A model generated the notes under the pieces. That model was not told the DNA's origin and made no database searches. It saw only the letters and a list, made by a program, of their open reading frames with translations. The translations under genes and the position numbers were made by a program. This document shows, one piece after another, positions 1-9,000 of a stretch of 64,000 nt of DNA. Numbering within the stretch: the first letter of the stretch is position 1; every line of letters starts with the position of its first letter. The stretch comes from Confluentibacter flavum (GTDB taxonomy: Bacteria; Bacteroidota; Bacteroidia; Flavobacteriales; Flavobacteriaceae). The stretch covers positions 62,001-126,000 of the forward strand of contig NZ_PJEO01000014.1 in NCBI RefSeq assembly GCF_002843175.1. Reading direction: 5' to 3'.

Positions 1-13
1 GAAGCGATTAAAT

Positions 14-562
14 ATGATAGATAATATTTTTGATTTTATTGGAGGCAACCACGGACAGTGGAAAATATTAAAAATGGAGCCCATAGTTGGAGAAACGCTT
101 AAACAAGCTCCCTACCTAAAAATAGTAAAGAGTTCTACTGTAAAATCTAGTGAAGGGGTTTGGTCTCTTAAAGGCTTAATAAGTAATATTCGATATACAG
201 AAAAAGAAGAAAAAGAAAAACTGATTTCAATACAGGCTGATCTTGGTAGACCAGAAGCAACAAAAGCCGCTCTAATTCCTATAAAAAAATCTGAAGTTTG
301 GTGGACTCTTGCCCAAGACGAAAGAAGAAAGATATTTGAAGCACAGTCGAACCATACAAAAACAGGACTTAAATATTTGCCCGCTATTGCACGCAAATTA
401 TATCATTGCCGAGATATTGGCGAACCATTTGATTTCATAACCTTTTTTGAATATGCCCCTTCAGATTCAGAGGCCTTTGAAGAGCTTGTATATTCATTGC
501 GCAAAACAGAAGAATGGAAATACGTGGACAGAGAGATAGACATTAGACTTATAAGGGAATAA
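14..562 (+). CDS. Chlorite dismutase-family heme protein
   Basis: 182-residue protein of the chlorite dismutase (Cld) superfamily. The C-terminal half carries the family signature: the SNHTKTGLKYLP segment (residues 112-123), a YHCRD stretch (130-134) and a C-terminal TEEWKYVDREIDIRL strand. The length fits the short, dimeric 'lineage II' Clds rather than HemQ (about 250 residues). Counting residues gives Lys92, His114, Arg127 and Glu167, the positions I recall for the heme-proximal and distal residues of the Nitrobacter winogradskyi enzyme. A cytosolic heme enzyme is therefore likely, possibly a true chlorite-degrading or peroxidase-like one; the substrate is inferred only. The start lies 14 bases from the window edge, so upstream context is not visible. 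A bidirectional terminator hairpin follows. Confidence 0.82.
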   Translation: MIDNIFDFIGGNHGQWKILKMEPIVGETLKQAPYLKIVKSSTVKSSEGVWSLKGLISNIRYTEKEEKEKLISIQADLGRPEATKAALIPIKKSEVWWTLAQDERRKIFEAQSNHTKTGLKYLPAIARKLYHCRDIGEPFDFITFFEYAPSDSEAFEELVYSLRKTEEWKYVDREIDIRLIRE

Positions 563-586
563 AAACACGTTTAGATTGTATATGAC

Positions 587-632
587 AAAAAAAGCCTTTC
601 TCCCGAGAGCTATCGGGATTGAAAGGCTTTTA
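587..632. terminator. Bidirectional terminator hairpin
   Basis: Arms AAAGCCTTTC (591-600) and GAAAGGCTTT (621-630) enclose a second palindrome (tcccga/tcggga, 601-618). A-rich and T-rich flanks lie on both sides. It sits between the convergent Cld-like gene and tRNA-His and can end both transcripts. The inner palindrome belongs to the same CCCGATAGCTATCGGG-type repeat found before clpB. Confidence 0.75.
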
Positions 633-639
633 CTTTTTG

Positions 640-713
640 GGTGGAAGACCGGGCTCGAACCGGCGACCCTTGGTACCACAAACCAATGCTCTAACCAACT
701 GAGCTACAACCAC
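640..713 (-). tRNA. tRNA-His (anticodon GTG)
   Basis: On the minus strand the D arm (TAGCTCAGTTGGTTAGAGC), the anticodon arm TTGGT-TTGTGGT-ACCAA with anticodon GTG, and the T arm GCCGG-TTCGAGC-CCGGT are all present. A G at 714 is in place for the extra G-1 typical of tRNA-His, facing C73 at 640. No CCA is encoded. The acceptor stem as read has two adjacent U-U oppositions (positions 5-68 and 6-67); see findings. Confidence 0.93.
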
Positions 714-827
714 CATGTAGCACGCATCTTAAATGCGAGTGCAAATGTAACTGATTTCTGTTTTTCTACAAAGCCTTTTTATAATATTTTAACTAAGAAA
801 TTTTAAATACGTAAAGCTTTAAACTAA

Positions 828-1550
828 CTACTTCAAATTAAACAAACTATCAACGGCCAAATAACGTTCTACCGTAAACCCTTCACCATACTCTACCCCT
901 ACCAATCGGCCCAAATCCCTAGCTCTATAGGAAATACTGTCCGCGAAATTTTTACTGGAAATAGGGGTTTCTGGCTCATTATTGCTTGTGCCGTGAAATT
1001 GTGTTTTATAAGCAAAAACCGCTTTTAATTTGGTGTCTATAAACCCAGTCACATCAACAACAACATCGGGTTTCAAGTTTTTCCATTGTATGTAGTGGTA
1101 CACTTGTTTTGGTCGCCATACCGCTTGCGGTTTGTCATTCCCTTCCAAAAAGGTTTCCACTTTAATCAATCCGCTTAAAAAACACGCATCGCTCACCAAC
1201 TTACTGCCCTTGGCATGGTCTATATGTCGATCCTCAACCGCATTGCAAATCACAATCTCAGGTTGGTATTTACGAATCATTTTTAGGAGTGCTAATTGGT
1301 GTTCTTTATCATTTACAAAAAAGCCATCAGCAAACTGCATATTTTCCCTAAGGGTTACCCCAAGTATTTTTGCAGCATTGGTAGCTTCTTCATGTCTAAT
1401 CTCAGCACTGCCCCTAGTTCCTAATTCTCCCTGGGTCAAATCTATAATGCCTACTTTTTTGCCTTTGGCTATTTCTTTTGCAATGGTAGCACCACAACCT
1501 AACTCGACATCATCTGGATGTGAGCCAATTGCAAGTATGTCTAATTTCAT
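828..1550 (-). CDS. bshB1: Bacillithiol biosynthesis deacetylase BshB1
   Basis: 240-residue PIG-L/LmbE-type zinc deacetylase. BshB1 removes the acetyl group from GlcNAc-malate, the second step of bacillithiol synthesis, giving GlcN-malate in the cytosol. Visible zinc-site motifs are HPDDVELGCG (residues 11-20) and DRHIDHAKGS (His109, Asp111, His112). The TQGELGTRGS segment is characteristic of this subfamily. No signal peptide, which fits a cytosolic enzyme and separates it from the secreted PIG-L protein at 14314. It stands alone, with its promoter in the shared intergenic region upstream of pckA. YpdA and YtxJ homologues elsewhere in the window support a working bacillithiol system. Confidence 0.92.
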   Translation of the reverse strand: MKLDILAIGSHPDDVELGCGATIAKEIAKGKKVGIIDLTQGELGTRGSAEIRHEEATNAAKILGVTLRENMQFADGFFVNDKEHQLALLKMIRKYQPEIVICNAVEDRHIDHAKGSKLVSDACFLSGLIKVETFLEGNDKPQAVWRPKQVYHYIQWKNLKPDVVVDVTGFIDTKLKAVFAYKTQFHGTSNNEPETPISSKNFADSISYRARDLGRLVGVEYGEGFTVERYLAVDSLFNLK

Positions 1551-1915
1551 TTTAATTATTTTATTAAAAAACTTAGTTTTTAGATGCTTTTATTGTGAAT
1601 TTCACAAAATGTAAACGTTTGAACATTATTAAAAAATCAAAACTACCGAAAAAAGCATCAAAAAAATCATTACTCAATATTACGAAAACGTATTCGCTCT
1701 TACTTTCTTTATATAAACGTACAAAAAAATATGAATAGTTGAAAAATACTGTGTAACAGTAAAGTATGACATTAATCATAAATCCTGAAGCTCTTCCACA
1801 GTAATTTTACTATATAATAAAAGCAGTCACGTGAAATGCATGCAAATGTAAAATTAAATAACAATACTTAAACATATACATTAATACAATTAATGGGAAC
1901 CTTAAAATTAATAAA
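1551..1915. other. Divergent intergenic region, bshB1 / pckA
   Basis: 365 bases without a convincing gene. Divergent promoters for bshB1 and pckA must lie here, but I see no clear TAnnTTTG box in good position for either. The sequence is very AT-rich, with a short ACTGT-GTA-ACAGT dyad near 1750-1762. A 68-codon open frame on the minus strand has low-complexity aromatic-rich content and looks spurious. Confidence 0.5.
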
Positions 1916-3547
1916 ATGAAAGATTCAGCAACACTTAAACAAAAATCAGGATTAGAACCGTATGGTTTGAAAGATGTCACAGCACATTGGAATTTATCCC
2001 CTGAAAAACTTCAACAAATTACCGTCGAAAAAAACATGGGTAAAGAAACCCCTAACGGTACCTTAGCTATTAATACTGGTAAATTTACCGGTAGATCTCC
2101 TCAAGACCGTTTTCTTGTAAAAGATGATTATACAAAAGATAAAGTTTGGTGGGGAAATGTTAACAAACCCGTATCTCCTGAAAACTTTGATAGATTAGAA
2201 AAAGAAGTTACCAAATACCTTTCTGGAAAAGAAATTTATGTAAGAGACGGCCAAGTATGTGCCGAACCAGAATACAGAACAAATATTAGAACCGTTACCG
2301 AGTTACCTTGGTCTAGCTTATTTGTTTTTAATATGTTTTTAAGACCTAGTGAAAAAGACTTAGAAAACTTTAAAGAAGATTGGTTGGTTCTTTGTGCACC
2401 AGGTTATGTGTGCCCAGACCCTGGTGATTACGGCATACGTCAAGGTAATTTTTCAATTATAAATTTCACTAAAAAAATAGCCTTGGTTGGTGGATCTGCC
2501 TATACTGGAGAAATTAAAAAAGGTATTTTCTCTGCTTTAAATTTAATTTTACCAGTAGAAAAAAACGTGTTGCCAATGCACTGTTCTGCTAACGTTGGAA
2601 AATATGGCGATACTGCCATTTTCTTCGGATTATCTGGTACAGGAAAAACAACATTGTCTGCTGACCCTGATAGAAAATTAATTGGTGATGATGAGCATGG
2701 CTGGACTGCAGATAACACTATTTTTAACTTTGAAGGAGGTTGCTATGCAAAAGTAATTGACCTTACCGAAGAAAAAGAACCAGACATTTTTAGAGCGATA
2801 AGACCAGGGGCTTTATTGGAAAATGTGGTATTTAAAGCTGATGGCGAAGTGGATTATTTAAATGGCAGCATCACTCAAAACACTCGTGTAAGCTACCCTA
2901 TTTATCATATTGATAACATACAAGAGACATTGTATGCCAATAACCCGAAAAATATATTTTTCTTGACTTGTGATGCTTTTGGTGTATTGCCTCCAGTATC
3001 TAAATTAACCCCAGGACAAGCTGCTTACCATTTTATTTCTGGTTACACTGCCAAAGTAGCAGGAACTGAAGCTGGTATTACAGAGCCTGTACCATCATTC
3101 TCTGCTTGTTTTGGCGCGCCATTTATGCCATTACACCCAACGGTTTATGGCGAAATGTTAAGTAAAAAAATGTCGGATGCAGGTGTTAATGTATGGTTAA
3201 TAAATACTGGTTGGAGTGCTGGACCTTATGGTGTTGGCTCTAGAATCAAACTAAAATACACAAGAGCTATGATTACTGCCATATTAAATGGCGAATTAGA
3301 TCATGTAGATTATGAACAAAACCCAATATTTGGTTTATTTATGCCTAAATATTGCCCAGGTGTCCCCACTGAAATATTAGACCCAATGAATACTTGGTTG
3401 CAAAAAGGAGCTTACATAGGTAAAGCTATACAGTTAGCACATTCATTCCATCTAAACTTTGAAAAATTTGCTAATGAAGCTTCTAAACAAATTATGGAAG
3501 GTGGTCCCTTAATTGATGAGCATCATCACTTAGAAGAACACATTTAA
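1916..3547 (+). CDS. pckA: Phosphoenolpyruvate carboxykinase (ATP)
   Basis: 543-residue ATP-dependent PEP carboxykinase, which converts oxaloacetate plus ATP to PEP, CO2 and ADP in the first committed step of gluconeogenesis. The ATP-binding loop GLSGTGKTTLSADP lies near residues 238-251 and is followed by the metal/substrate segment IGDDEHGW. TGRSPQDRF near residue 60 and the ITQNTRVSYP stretch are also diagnostic. Length matches the family. It is monocistronic: a strong hairpin terminator follows the stop codon directly, and the next gene is convergent. Confidence 0.97.
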   Translation: MKDSATLKQKSGLEPYGLKDVTAHWNLSPEKLQQITVEKNMGKETPNGTLAINTGKFTGRSPQDRFLVKDDYTKDKVWWGNVNKPVSPENFDRLEKEVTKYLSGKEIYVRDGQVCAEPEYRTNIRTVTELPWSSLFVFNMFLRPSEKDLENFKEDWLVLCAPGYVCPDPGDYGIRQGNFSIINFTKKIALVGGSAYTGEIKKGIFSALNLILPVEKNVLPMHCSANVGKYGDTAIFFGLSGTGKTTLSADPDRKLIGDDEHGWTADNTIFNFEGGCYAKVIDLTEEKEPDIFRAIRPGALLENVVFKADGEVDYLNGSITQNTRVSYPIYHIDNIQETLYANNPKNIFFLTCDAFGVLPPVSKLTPGQAAYHFISGYTAKVAGTEAGITEPVPSFSACFGAPFMPLHPTVYGEMLSKKMSDAGVNVWLINTGWSAGPYGVGSRIKLKYTRAMITAILNGELDHVDYEQNPIFGLFMPKYCPGVPTEILDPMNTWLQKGAYIGKAIQLAHSFHLNFEKFANEASKQIMEGGPLIDEHHHLEEHI

Positions 3548-3565
3548 TAAGTGCTTTCAAGAAGA

Positions 3566-3597
3566 AAAGGAGCTCCGATTGGAGCTCCTTTTTATTT
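3566..3597. terminator. Terminator of pckA
   Basis: Perfect hairpin AAAGGAGCTCC-gatt-GGAGCTCCTTT (3566-3591) followed by a T-rich run. It also lies at the 3' end of the convergent TMEM175-type gene and may serve both. Confidence 0.9.
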
Positions 3598-3611
3598 TAT
3601 TAATCATGTAT

Positions 3612-4193
3612 TTACCTTTCGTTCTTAAGTGCTTTCTCTATTCTGGTATCAGGTATTAACCAAATAATGGCAACCAGAATATATAAAGCTCCACTAATCC
3701 AAATACTTATAAATGAAGACAAGATTCCTAATAAATATAAAACAGGAGATACTTTACCCTTTAAATCCTTGCCCAAAGCTTTCTTTAAAATAGAATTATC
3801 TCCATGACTTTTAATAATAAGGTTTTGTAAAACAAAATAAGCAATGGCAGCACCCAAAAGTACGATGCCATATAAAAATACAGTGGCACTTGTAAAATGG
3901 TTTTCTCCCATCCAACCCGTTACAAAAGGAATTAAAGATAACCAAAACAACAAATGCATATTAGCCCATAATATAGTGCCGGTAACATGCTTAACCGTTT
4001 GCATCATGTGGTGATGATTATTCCAATAAATCGCTAAATATATAAAACTCAATACATAGCTTAAAAAAACAGGTAATAACGATTTTAAATCCTCAAAACT
4101 GCCTCCATGGGGTACTTTTAATTCCAATACCATAATGGTAATTATAATTGCCAAAACACCATCGGTGAAGGCTTCAAGTCTTCCTTTTGTCAT
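3612..4193 (-). CDS. TMEM175-family (DUF1211) membrane protein
   Basis: 193-residue integral membrane protein. The N-terminus GRLEAFTDGVLAIIITIMVLEL matches the conserved RxxxFSDGVxAIxxT signature of TMEM175/DUF1211 proteins, whose bacterial members are potassium-permeable channels. About six hydrophobic segments are visible, including VFLSYVLSFIYLAIYW and TVFLYGIVLLGAAIAYFVL. The HHHM stretch after TM3 is typical of the family. It acts in the inner membrane; ion specificity is inferred from the family. Single gene, convergent with pckA and divergent from the HAD gene. Confidence 0.85.
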   Translation of the reverse strand: MTKGRLEAFTDGVLAIIITIMVLELKVPHGGSFEDLKSLLPVFLSYVLSFIYLAIYWNNHHHMMQTVKHVTGTILWANMHLLFWLSLIPFVTGWMGENHFTSATVFLYGIVLLGAAIAYFVLQNLIIKSHGDNSILKKALGKDLKGKVSPVLYLLGILSSFISIWISGALYILVAIIWLIPDTRIEKALKNER

Positions 4194-4267
4194 CTTATTA
4201 ATCTATTAATTCACTTTTAAAGTTATTAAAATACTAAATATTCTTATAAATTCGCAAAAAAAATAAA

Positions 4268-4924
4268 ATGTTAAAAGCTGTTATATTTGATATGGATGGG
4301 GTTATTATTGAAAGTGAACCTTTGCACAATATTGCCTACCATAAGATGTTTGAAGACGTTAATATTGAAGTGCCTGATGCCCTTTATGAATCGTTTACGG
4401 GAAAATCGACCTTAAATATTTGCAAACAACTGTGTGATATCTATAAACTTGAAGCATCACCCGAATCCTTAGTAAATCTAAAAAGAAAACATTTTGATGC
4501 TATTTTTGAAAATGATACCAATTTTGACCTTATGGAAGGGGTGTTGGATTTGATAAAGGATTATCATAAAAACGGACTTACCTTGGTTTTAGGTTCATCG
4601 GCGACTATGCCCAGTATTGATAGGATTTTTAAACGCTTCGATTTAAGTCCCTATTTTAAAGCAAAACTTAGTGGTGCCGATTTAAAAGAATCGAAGCCTC
4701 ACCCAGAAATTTTTATGAATGCCGTTAAAGCATCGGGATTTAAAACCGAAGAATGCATGGTTATTGAAGATGCCACCAATGGTATTTTAGCAGCTAAAGG
4801 TGCTGGCGTATTTTGCGTGGCTTATGATAGTTTTCACTCAAAAAACCAAGATTATAGCCAAGCGGATTTGGTTATTAAAAAGTTTGAAGACATACGTTAT
4901 GATAAGATTAAGCAGTTGTTTTAA
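4268..4924 (+). CDS. HAD-superfamily phosphatase, beta-phosphoglucomutase-like
   Basis: 218-residue HAD hydrolase of the beta-phosphoglucomutase/GPH-like group. Motif I is DMDGVIIESEP (Asp8 nucleophile, Asp10 acid/base). Motif II is the Ser in VLGSSA, the Lys of motif III is in ESKPHPEIF, and motif IV is VIEDATNGI. A helical cap domain lies between motifs I and II. It probably dephosphorylates or isomerises a small sugar phosphate, but the substrate cannot be read from the sequence. It is alone on this strand, followed by a convergent gene pair. Confidence 0.88.
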   Translation: MLKAVIFDMDGVIIESEPLHNIAYHKMFEDVNIEVPDALYESFTGKSTLNICKQLCDIYKLEASPESLVNLKRKHFDAIFENDTNFDLMEGVLDLIKDYHKNGLTLVLGSSATMPSIDRIFKRFDLSPYFKAKLSGADLKESKPHPEIFMNAVKASGFKTEECMVIEDATNGILAAKGAGVFCVAYDSFHSKNQDYSQADLVIKKFEDIRYDKIKQLF

Positions 4925-4997
4925 TACCTTCTTAATTAATGAACACAATTAAAAAAATTAAAAAAAACACTTTTTAAAATTGAAAGTCTAAAATAAC

Positions 4998-5156
4998 CTA
5001 AATATCGTTTTTATCTTGATTGGCTTTATTAATAATGGCTTTTAAGCGTTCTTTTCTTAGTTGCCCTTCTGTTTTTTTCTTGCTTATTTTTTGAGCCATT
5101 AGCTTAGAATGCTTCGCTTTATTTTTTGTGTTTTTATCTCTACCTGTTTTAGCCAT
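4998..5156 (-). CDS. Small highly basic protein
   Basis: 52-residue, lysine-rich protein starting MAKTGRDKNTKNKAKHSK and ending in a helical stretch RKERLKAIINKANQ. The ATG at 5156 is four bases after the ccsBA stop codon, so it is probably the last gene of that transcript. A longer frame starting at 5198 would run back into ccsBA and is less likely. Similar short basic proteins occur in flavobacteria, but I do not know a function; nucleic-acid or ribosome contact is a guess from charge alone. Confidence 0.55.
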   Translation of the reverse strand: MAKTGRDKNTKNKAKHSKLMAQKISKKKTEGQLRKERLKAIINKANQDKNDI

Positions 5157-5160
5157 AAAA

Positions 5161-8100
5161 TTACTTCTTATAAAACTTGGCATACCCACGATACGCAAAA
5201 AACCCTAACAAAGCAACTATACCAACAACAATAGCAATGATGTTAAAACTTGCTATTTGCTGACCAGATTGGTATGAATGTAAACCAGACAGATAAAAAT
5301 TAACTCCAAAATAGGTAAATATAATAAACCCAAAGGCCATGATTGAAGATAGATTATACCACCAACTACCGCGGAGTCCCGGAATGAGTCTCATGTGAAT
5401 TACAAAGGCGTACATCATAATACTTATCAAGGCCCAAGTTTCCTTTGGATCCCAGCCCCAATAACGCCCCCAACTTTCGTTGGCCCACATACCTCCTAAA
5501 AAGTTTCCGATGGTTAGCATGACCAAACCAACGGTTAGTGACATTTCGTTTATGATGGTAAGTTCTTTGATGTTTAAATCCATTTTAACCTTATTCTTTT
5601 CCGTGGTAAAAATCATAAGCAATAAAGACACGACACCTAAAATCATTCCTAATGTAAAAGGGCCATAACTAGCCACAATAACTGCCACGTGAATCATGAG
5701 CCAATAACTATTTAAAACCGGTTGTAAATTAGCAATGGCAGGATCCATCCAACTCCAATGAGCAATCATTAAAAGCATAGCGGTTACAAATGCGGTAGCT
5801 GCTATGGTCAATTCACTTTTTCTACCAAAGGCCAAGCCAAAAAACATGGTAGCCCAAGCCACATAAATCATCGATTCGTAGGCATCGCTCCAAGGGGCAT
5901 GTCCAGAAATATACCATCTTACAATTAATCCGGCAGTATGTAGCAAAAACAACCCAATTATAATAACCTTAAATATGGTCGCTACTATTTTTAAAGTTTT
6001 GCTTTTGTCTTTAAAAATTTGAATAATCAATACAATAAAAAGCAAGGTGCCAGCATATAAGTACCAACTAAATAACTTCTTGAAAATATCGTATTTATTA
6101 TATAATACCTCTGTATTTATTTTTTCATCAGAAAGCATCACGGAACCGCCGTAACGTTGTTGTGTTTTTTTAAATGCTTCTAAGAACTTATTGGGTTCGG
6201 TAAAATCCCCCGTTTGCTTAGCGGTATTCAGCATATACAAATAAGCATTAAAGCCATTGTTTATAAAATTGGCATATAATGAATCTGTAATTTTAATGTT
6301 CTCATCGTTCTTATAATCGTAATTCGAAATCCATTTATTATTTTCATCATTGGGTAAAGGAAAAATTTTCAATGGCATACCCTCTAGCGTATTATAAAGC
6401 AACGTTACCCGCTGATCTGTTTCTTTAAATTGCGTTTGGTAAGCATTAGGCTGATTTGTCTTATAAGCATCGTCTAGATAAGGTGATAATTTATATTCTC
6501 CTCTTTCTGTGAAGAAATCTGATAGAGTTACATATTTTTCACGCTCATCAACATCGATAATATGTCTAATGGAGTCCCCTTTTTTTAAGGCTAAATAAAT
6601 AACAGGAACGTTATACCAAAGCATGGGACTTTCTTGCATGGATAAAAAGACTTGATTCGCATCAAACTCTTCATAAGTATCATTCTTGCTTAATTTACGA
6701 AGCATTTCTGATGCATAGGTATTAACAGGCATCATACGTCCGCTAAGATCCTGAATCACCATGTGAGCAAAATTTTCCGCATGCTCCTTAGGCGTTATAT
6801 TTACCCTTAAAATAGAATCCACTAATGTCTTTTGGGCTTTTATATTATTGTGAGCATCATGTTCGGAATTGTCTTGAGAAAACCCATTTAAGCCAAAACA
6901 CAACATTAAAACTGCAAGTAATTTGGATTTTTTTGATTTAACCTTTTCCAATTGCCTTTTTAAATCTCCAAAACGGGAATGTTTACTAAATAAAATAGCC
7001 ATTAACCCAAAATACAACAAGAAATACCCAATATATGTAATCAAAGAGCCCCAATAATCGTGGTTTACAGATAAAATTGTTCCTTTTTCATCGGGGTCGA
7101 AACCAGATTGAAAAAACCTATAACCGCCATGATCTAAAATGTTATTCATAAAAATCTTATAGTCATAACTGCCTTCTTTCTCGTCAAATATGGTTACTTC
7201 ACTTGAATAAGCCGAATATCCCCTCTCTGTACCTGGATAACGTTCGGCCTCAAAATCGTTTAGCTTAATTTGAAATGGCAATTCCATAACTTTAGAACCA
7301 TATTTTAAAGCAAAATCCAATCCGCCAACTTGTATTTGCTTAAATGCTCTATCCATGCCTTTTCCGCCAAGTACACCCACACGTTTGGTTTCTCCATTGG
7401 TTGTTATTTTAAATACGGCACCATCTTCATCATTTTTTAATATTTGAGATTTTTGAACCACATCAAAAAAACCTTTTACCACAGGGTTTGGAAACACCAT
7501 TTGCATGTCGCCAATAATATAGCGCGAACGCAGCATTAACGGTTGTAAACTATCTTTTACTAAAGTCCCTTGAGCCATGGTTGCCATGGTTAAATATTCC
7601 CCTTCAAATGGCGAATTTATGGTAAGTCCTTCATCATTATAGGTGATGTTTATAGCACCATCTGTGGGTTTGTTAAATGCAAATAAAACATTATGGATAC
7701 TTGCCACCTCGCCTACTTTTAAAAAGTGATTGTGAGGACCGTCACCACCAGACTCCACAACTTTTAAATAAGATTCCCCGTTTTCATCTGGTACAATATC
7801 TTCTTCTGCGCCTTTAATGAATTTTTCAAGTTCAATGGTGACTGGTTGTTCGTTGTATTTGGTTTCAATCTTAAAATCGTTATCCATTCGGTACGAAAAA
7901 TCCACTTCCTTTTCTAATGGTAAACGTTGTGCTACACCGTCAATCTCATAATCGCCATCTATATATGCCGTAACATAGGTCTTCGCCGATAGAAACGTGT
8001 TTTCGGTTGCGCCTTCACGAATCGCCATCATCCCTTCAAAACTAACATATCTGGTAATACCAGCACCTAATAAGATGAAAATGAACGCTAAATGCAAAAT

Positions 8101-8349
8101 TAAGGTCGTCCATTTTTCTTTTTTATACAACCTAAATTTCACGATGTTCCCCAGAAAATTGATAACAAAAATCCCCATAACGGCTTCAAACCACCACGCA
8201 TTGTAAATCAAGTTTCTGGTATAAGCAGTTGGAGAAGTATCTTGTCCAGCATCTAAAAAAGTACCTGTTACCATAGCGGCAGCAAAAACTATAAATAAAA
8301 CGGCTGTGAGACGGGTAGAAAAAAGAATTTTAGCTAGTTTATTTTGCAT
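5161..8349 (-). CDS. ccsBA: Fused cytochrome c synthetase CcsBA (System II)
   Basis: 1062-residue fusion of ResB/CcsB (N-terminal half) and ResC/CcsA (C-terminal half), the membrane machine that exports heme and attaches it to apocytochrome c at CXXCH outside the inner membrane. The N-terminal part has membrane segments (about residues 10-30, 50-70, 80-100), a large periplasmic region with ResB-like beta structure, and another membrane segment near residue 455. The C-terminal part has many membrane segments and the heme-binding WWD motif WGRYWGWDPKETW near residue 955. The ATG at 8349 (MQNKLAKIL) is preferred; a TTG 27 bases upstream gives a charged extension with no support. The insert between the two domains includes a second signal-like segment (LLAVLMLCFGLNGFSQ). 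Confidence 0.93.
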   Translation of the reverse strand: MQNKLAKILFSTRLTAVLFIVFAAAMVTGTFLDAGQDTSPTAYTRNLIYNAWWFEAVMGIFVINFLGNIVKFRLYKKEKWTTLILHLAFIFILLGAGITRYVSFEGMMAIREGATENTFLSAKTYVTAYIDGDYEIDGVAQRLPLEKEVDFSYRMDNDFKIETKYNEQPVTIELEKFIKGAEEDIVPDENGESYLKVVESGGDGPHNHFLKVGEVASIHNVLFAFNKPTDGAINITYNDEGLTINSPFEGEYLTMATMAQGTLVKDSLQPLMLRSRYIIGDMQMVFPNPVVKGFFDVVQKSQILKNDEDGAVFKITTNGETKRVGVLGGKGMDRAFKQIQVGGLDFALKYGSKVMELPFQIKLNDFEAERYPGTERGYSAYSSEVTIFDEKEGSYDYKIFMNNILDHGGYRFFQSGFDPDEKGTILSVNHDYWGSLITYIGYFLLYFGLMAILFSKHSRFGDLKRQLEKVKSKKSKLLAVLMLCFGLNGFSQDNSEHDAHNNIKAQKTLVDSILRVNITPKEHAENFAHMVIQDLSGRMMPVNTYASEMLRKLSKNDTYEEFDANQVFLSMQESPMLWYNVPVIYLALKKGDSIRHIIDVDEREKYVTLSDFFTERGEYKLSPYLDDAYKTNQPNAYQTQFKETDQRVTLLYNTLEGMPLKIFPLPNDENNKWISNYDYKNDENIKITDSLYANFINNGFNAYLYMLNTAKQTGDFTEPNKFLEAFKKTQQRYGGSVMLSDEKINTEVLYNKYDIFKKLFSWYLYAGTLLFIVLIIQIFKDKSKTLKIVATIFKVIIIGLFLLHTAGLIVRWYISGHAPWSDAYESMIYVAWATMFFGLAFGRKSELTIAATAFVTAMLLMIAHWSWMDPAIANLQPVLNSYWLMIHVAVIVASYGPFTLGMILGVVSLLLMIFTTEKNKVKMDLNIKELTIINEMSLTVGLVMLTIGNFLGGMWANESWGRYWGWDPKETWALISIMMYAFVIHMRLIPGLRGSWWYNLSSIMAFGFIIFTYFGVNFYLSGLHSYQSGQQIASFNIIAIVVGIVALLGFFAYRGYAKFYKK

Positions 8350-8434
8350 AAGATGAACCCTTTTAAGGTGGGGCAAATTTAAGTATTATAGTTTATTTTA
8401 AAGTGTTAAAGTTTAAGAGTTTCTATGTTTTAGA

Positions 8435-8467
8435 GTTGCAAAGCTACAAAGTTGCAAAGTTGCAAAG
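8435..8467. repeat. Short iterated repeat (GTTGCAAAG units)
   Basis: Four imperfect nine- to eleven-base units related to GTTGCAAAG stand side by side upstream of ccsBA and downstream of the hemoglobin gene. An analogous array in opposite orientation lies on the other side of that gene (9001-9055). Noncoding and low in complexity. Confidence 0.7.
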
Positions 8468-8513
8468 ATTCTGAGTTTCTGAAAAAAAAGTGACTGCTAC
8501 TGAAAACTGCTTA

Positions 8514-8900
8514 CTAAGACTGTCTTGCTTCAAAAATTTTTAAATACAGAAACGTTCCCATTTTTCGGGCACGTCGTTTAGCATTTTCGGCATAATCGCC
8601 TTCAAAAAGCTCGTCAATCGTTTGAAACCAAAGGTTTAACCAAAGTCCGAAATGCAATTCCGTTATCGTATTGTTATTTTCATTGTCCACCTTCACATGT
8701 GCTTCCAAAGGATTACCCAAATATTTCGTTTTTAAAAATAAACTAGATTCCCAAAAGGTCGTGAGTCGGTCTAAATGAGCATCCCAATCTGTAATCACAT
8801 CATTAAAAAATGGCCCTAGAATAGCATCCTTCCTAACTTTGACATAGAAAGTAGACACTAATAAGAATACATCTTCCCTAGTTTTGATATCGTTTTTCAT
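8514..8900 (-). CDS. Group III truncated hemoglobin
   Basis: 128-residue protein of the truncated hemoglobin family, group III. Tyr19 (in TFYVKV) fits the B10 distal tyrosine. His83 in ELHFGLWLNLWFQTIDELF fits the F8 proximal heme ligand. The FFNDVITDWDAHLDRLTTFWES segment is typical of the group. Proposed roles for the family include nitric oxide or oxygen binding and detoxification; nothing here shows which. Cytosolic, no signal peptide. Single-gene unit flanked on both sides by small repeat arrays and located between cytochrome c assembly and the DUF2520 operon. Confidence 0.88.
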   Translation of the reverse strand: MKNDIKTREDVFLLVSTFYVKVRKDAILGPFFNDVITDWDAHLDRLTTFWESSLFLKTKYLGNPLEAHVKVDNENNNTITELHFGLWLNLWFQTIDELFEGDYAENAKRRARKMGTFLYLKIFEARQS

Positions 8901-9000
8901 ACATACAAATTTACGCTTTTTTCTATTTAAGCTGCAAAGCTTTTAAGTTTCAAGGCTTCACAGTTGAGATATATATTAGAAATTTAACTATTTATACTAA

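Noticed and set aside
1573-1779. A 68-codon minus-strand open frame upstream of pckA.
   Set aside because: Composition is Phe/Tyr/Ser-rich AT noise with no start context or neighbour logic.
4998-5198. The longer 66-codon version of the small basic protein.
   Set aside because: The first 14 codons lie inside ccsBA; the ATG at 5156 gives the lysine-rich conserved-looking start.
5161-8349. ccsBA as two genes joined by a sequencing error, because of a signal-like segment in the middle.
   Set aside because: Both halves are in one uninterrupted frame, and fused CcsBA proteins are well known in Bacteroidota.
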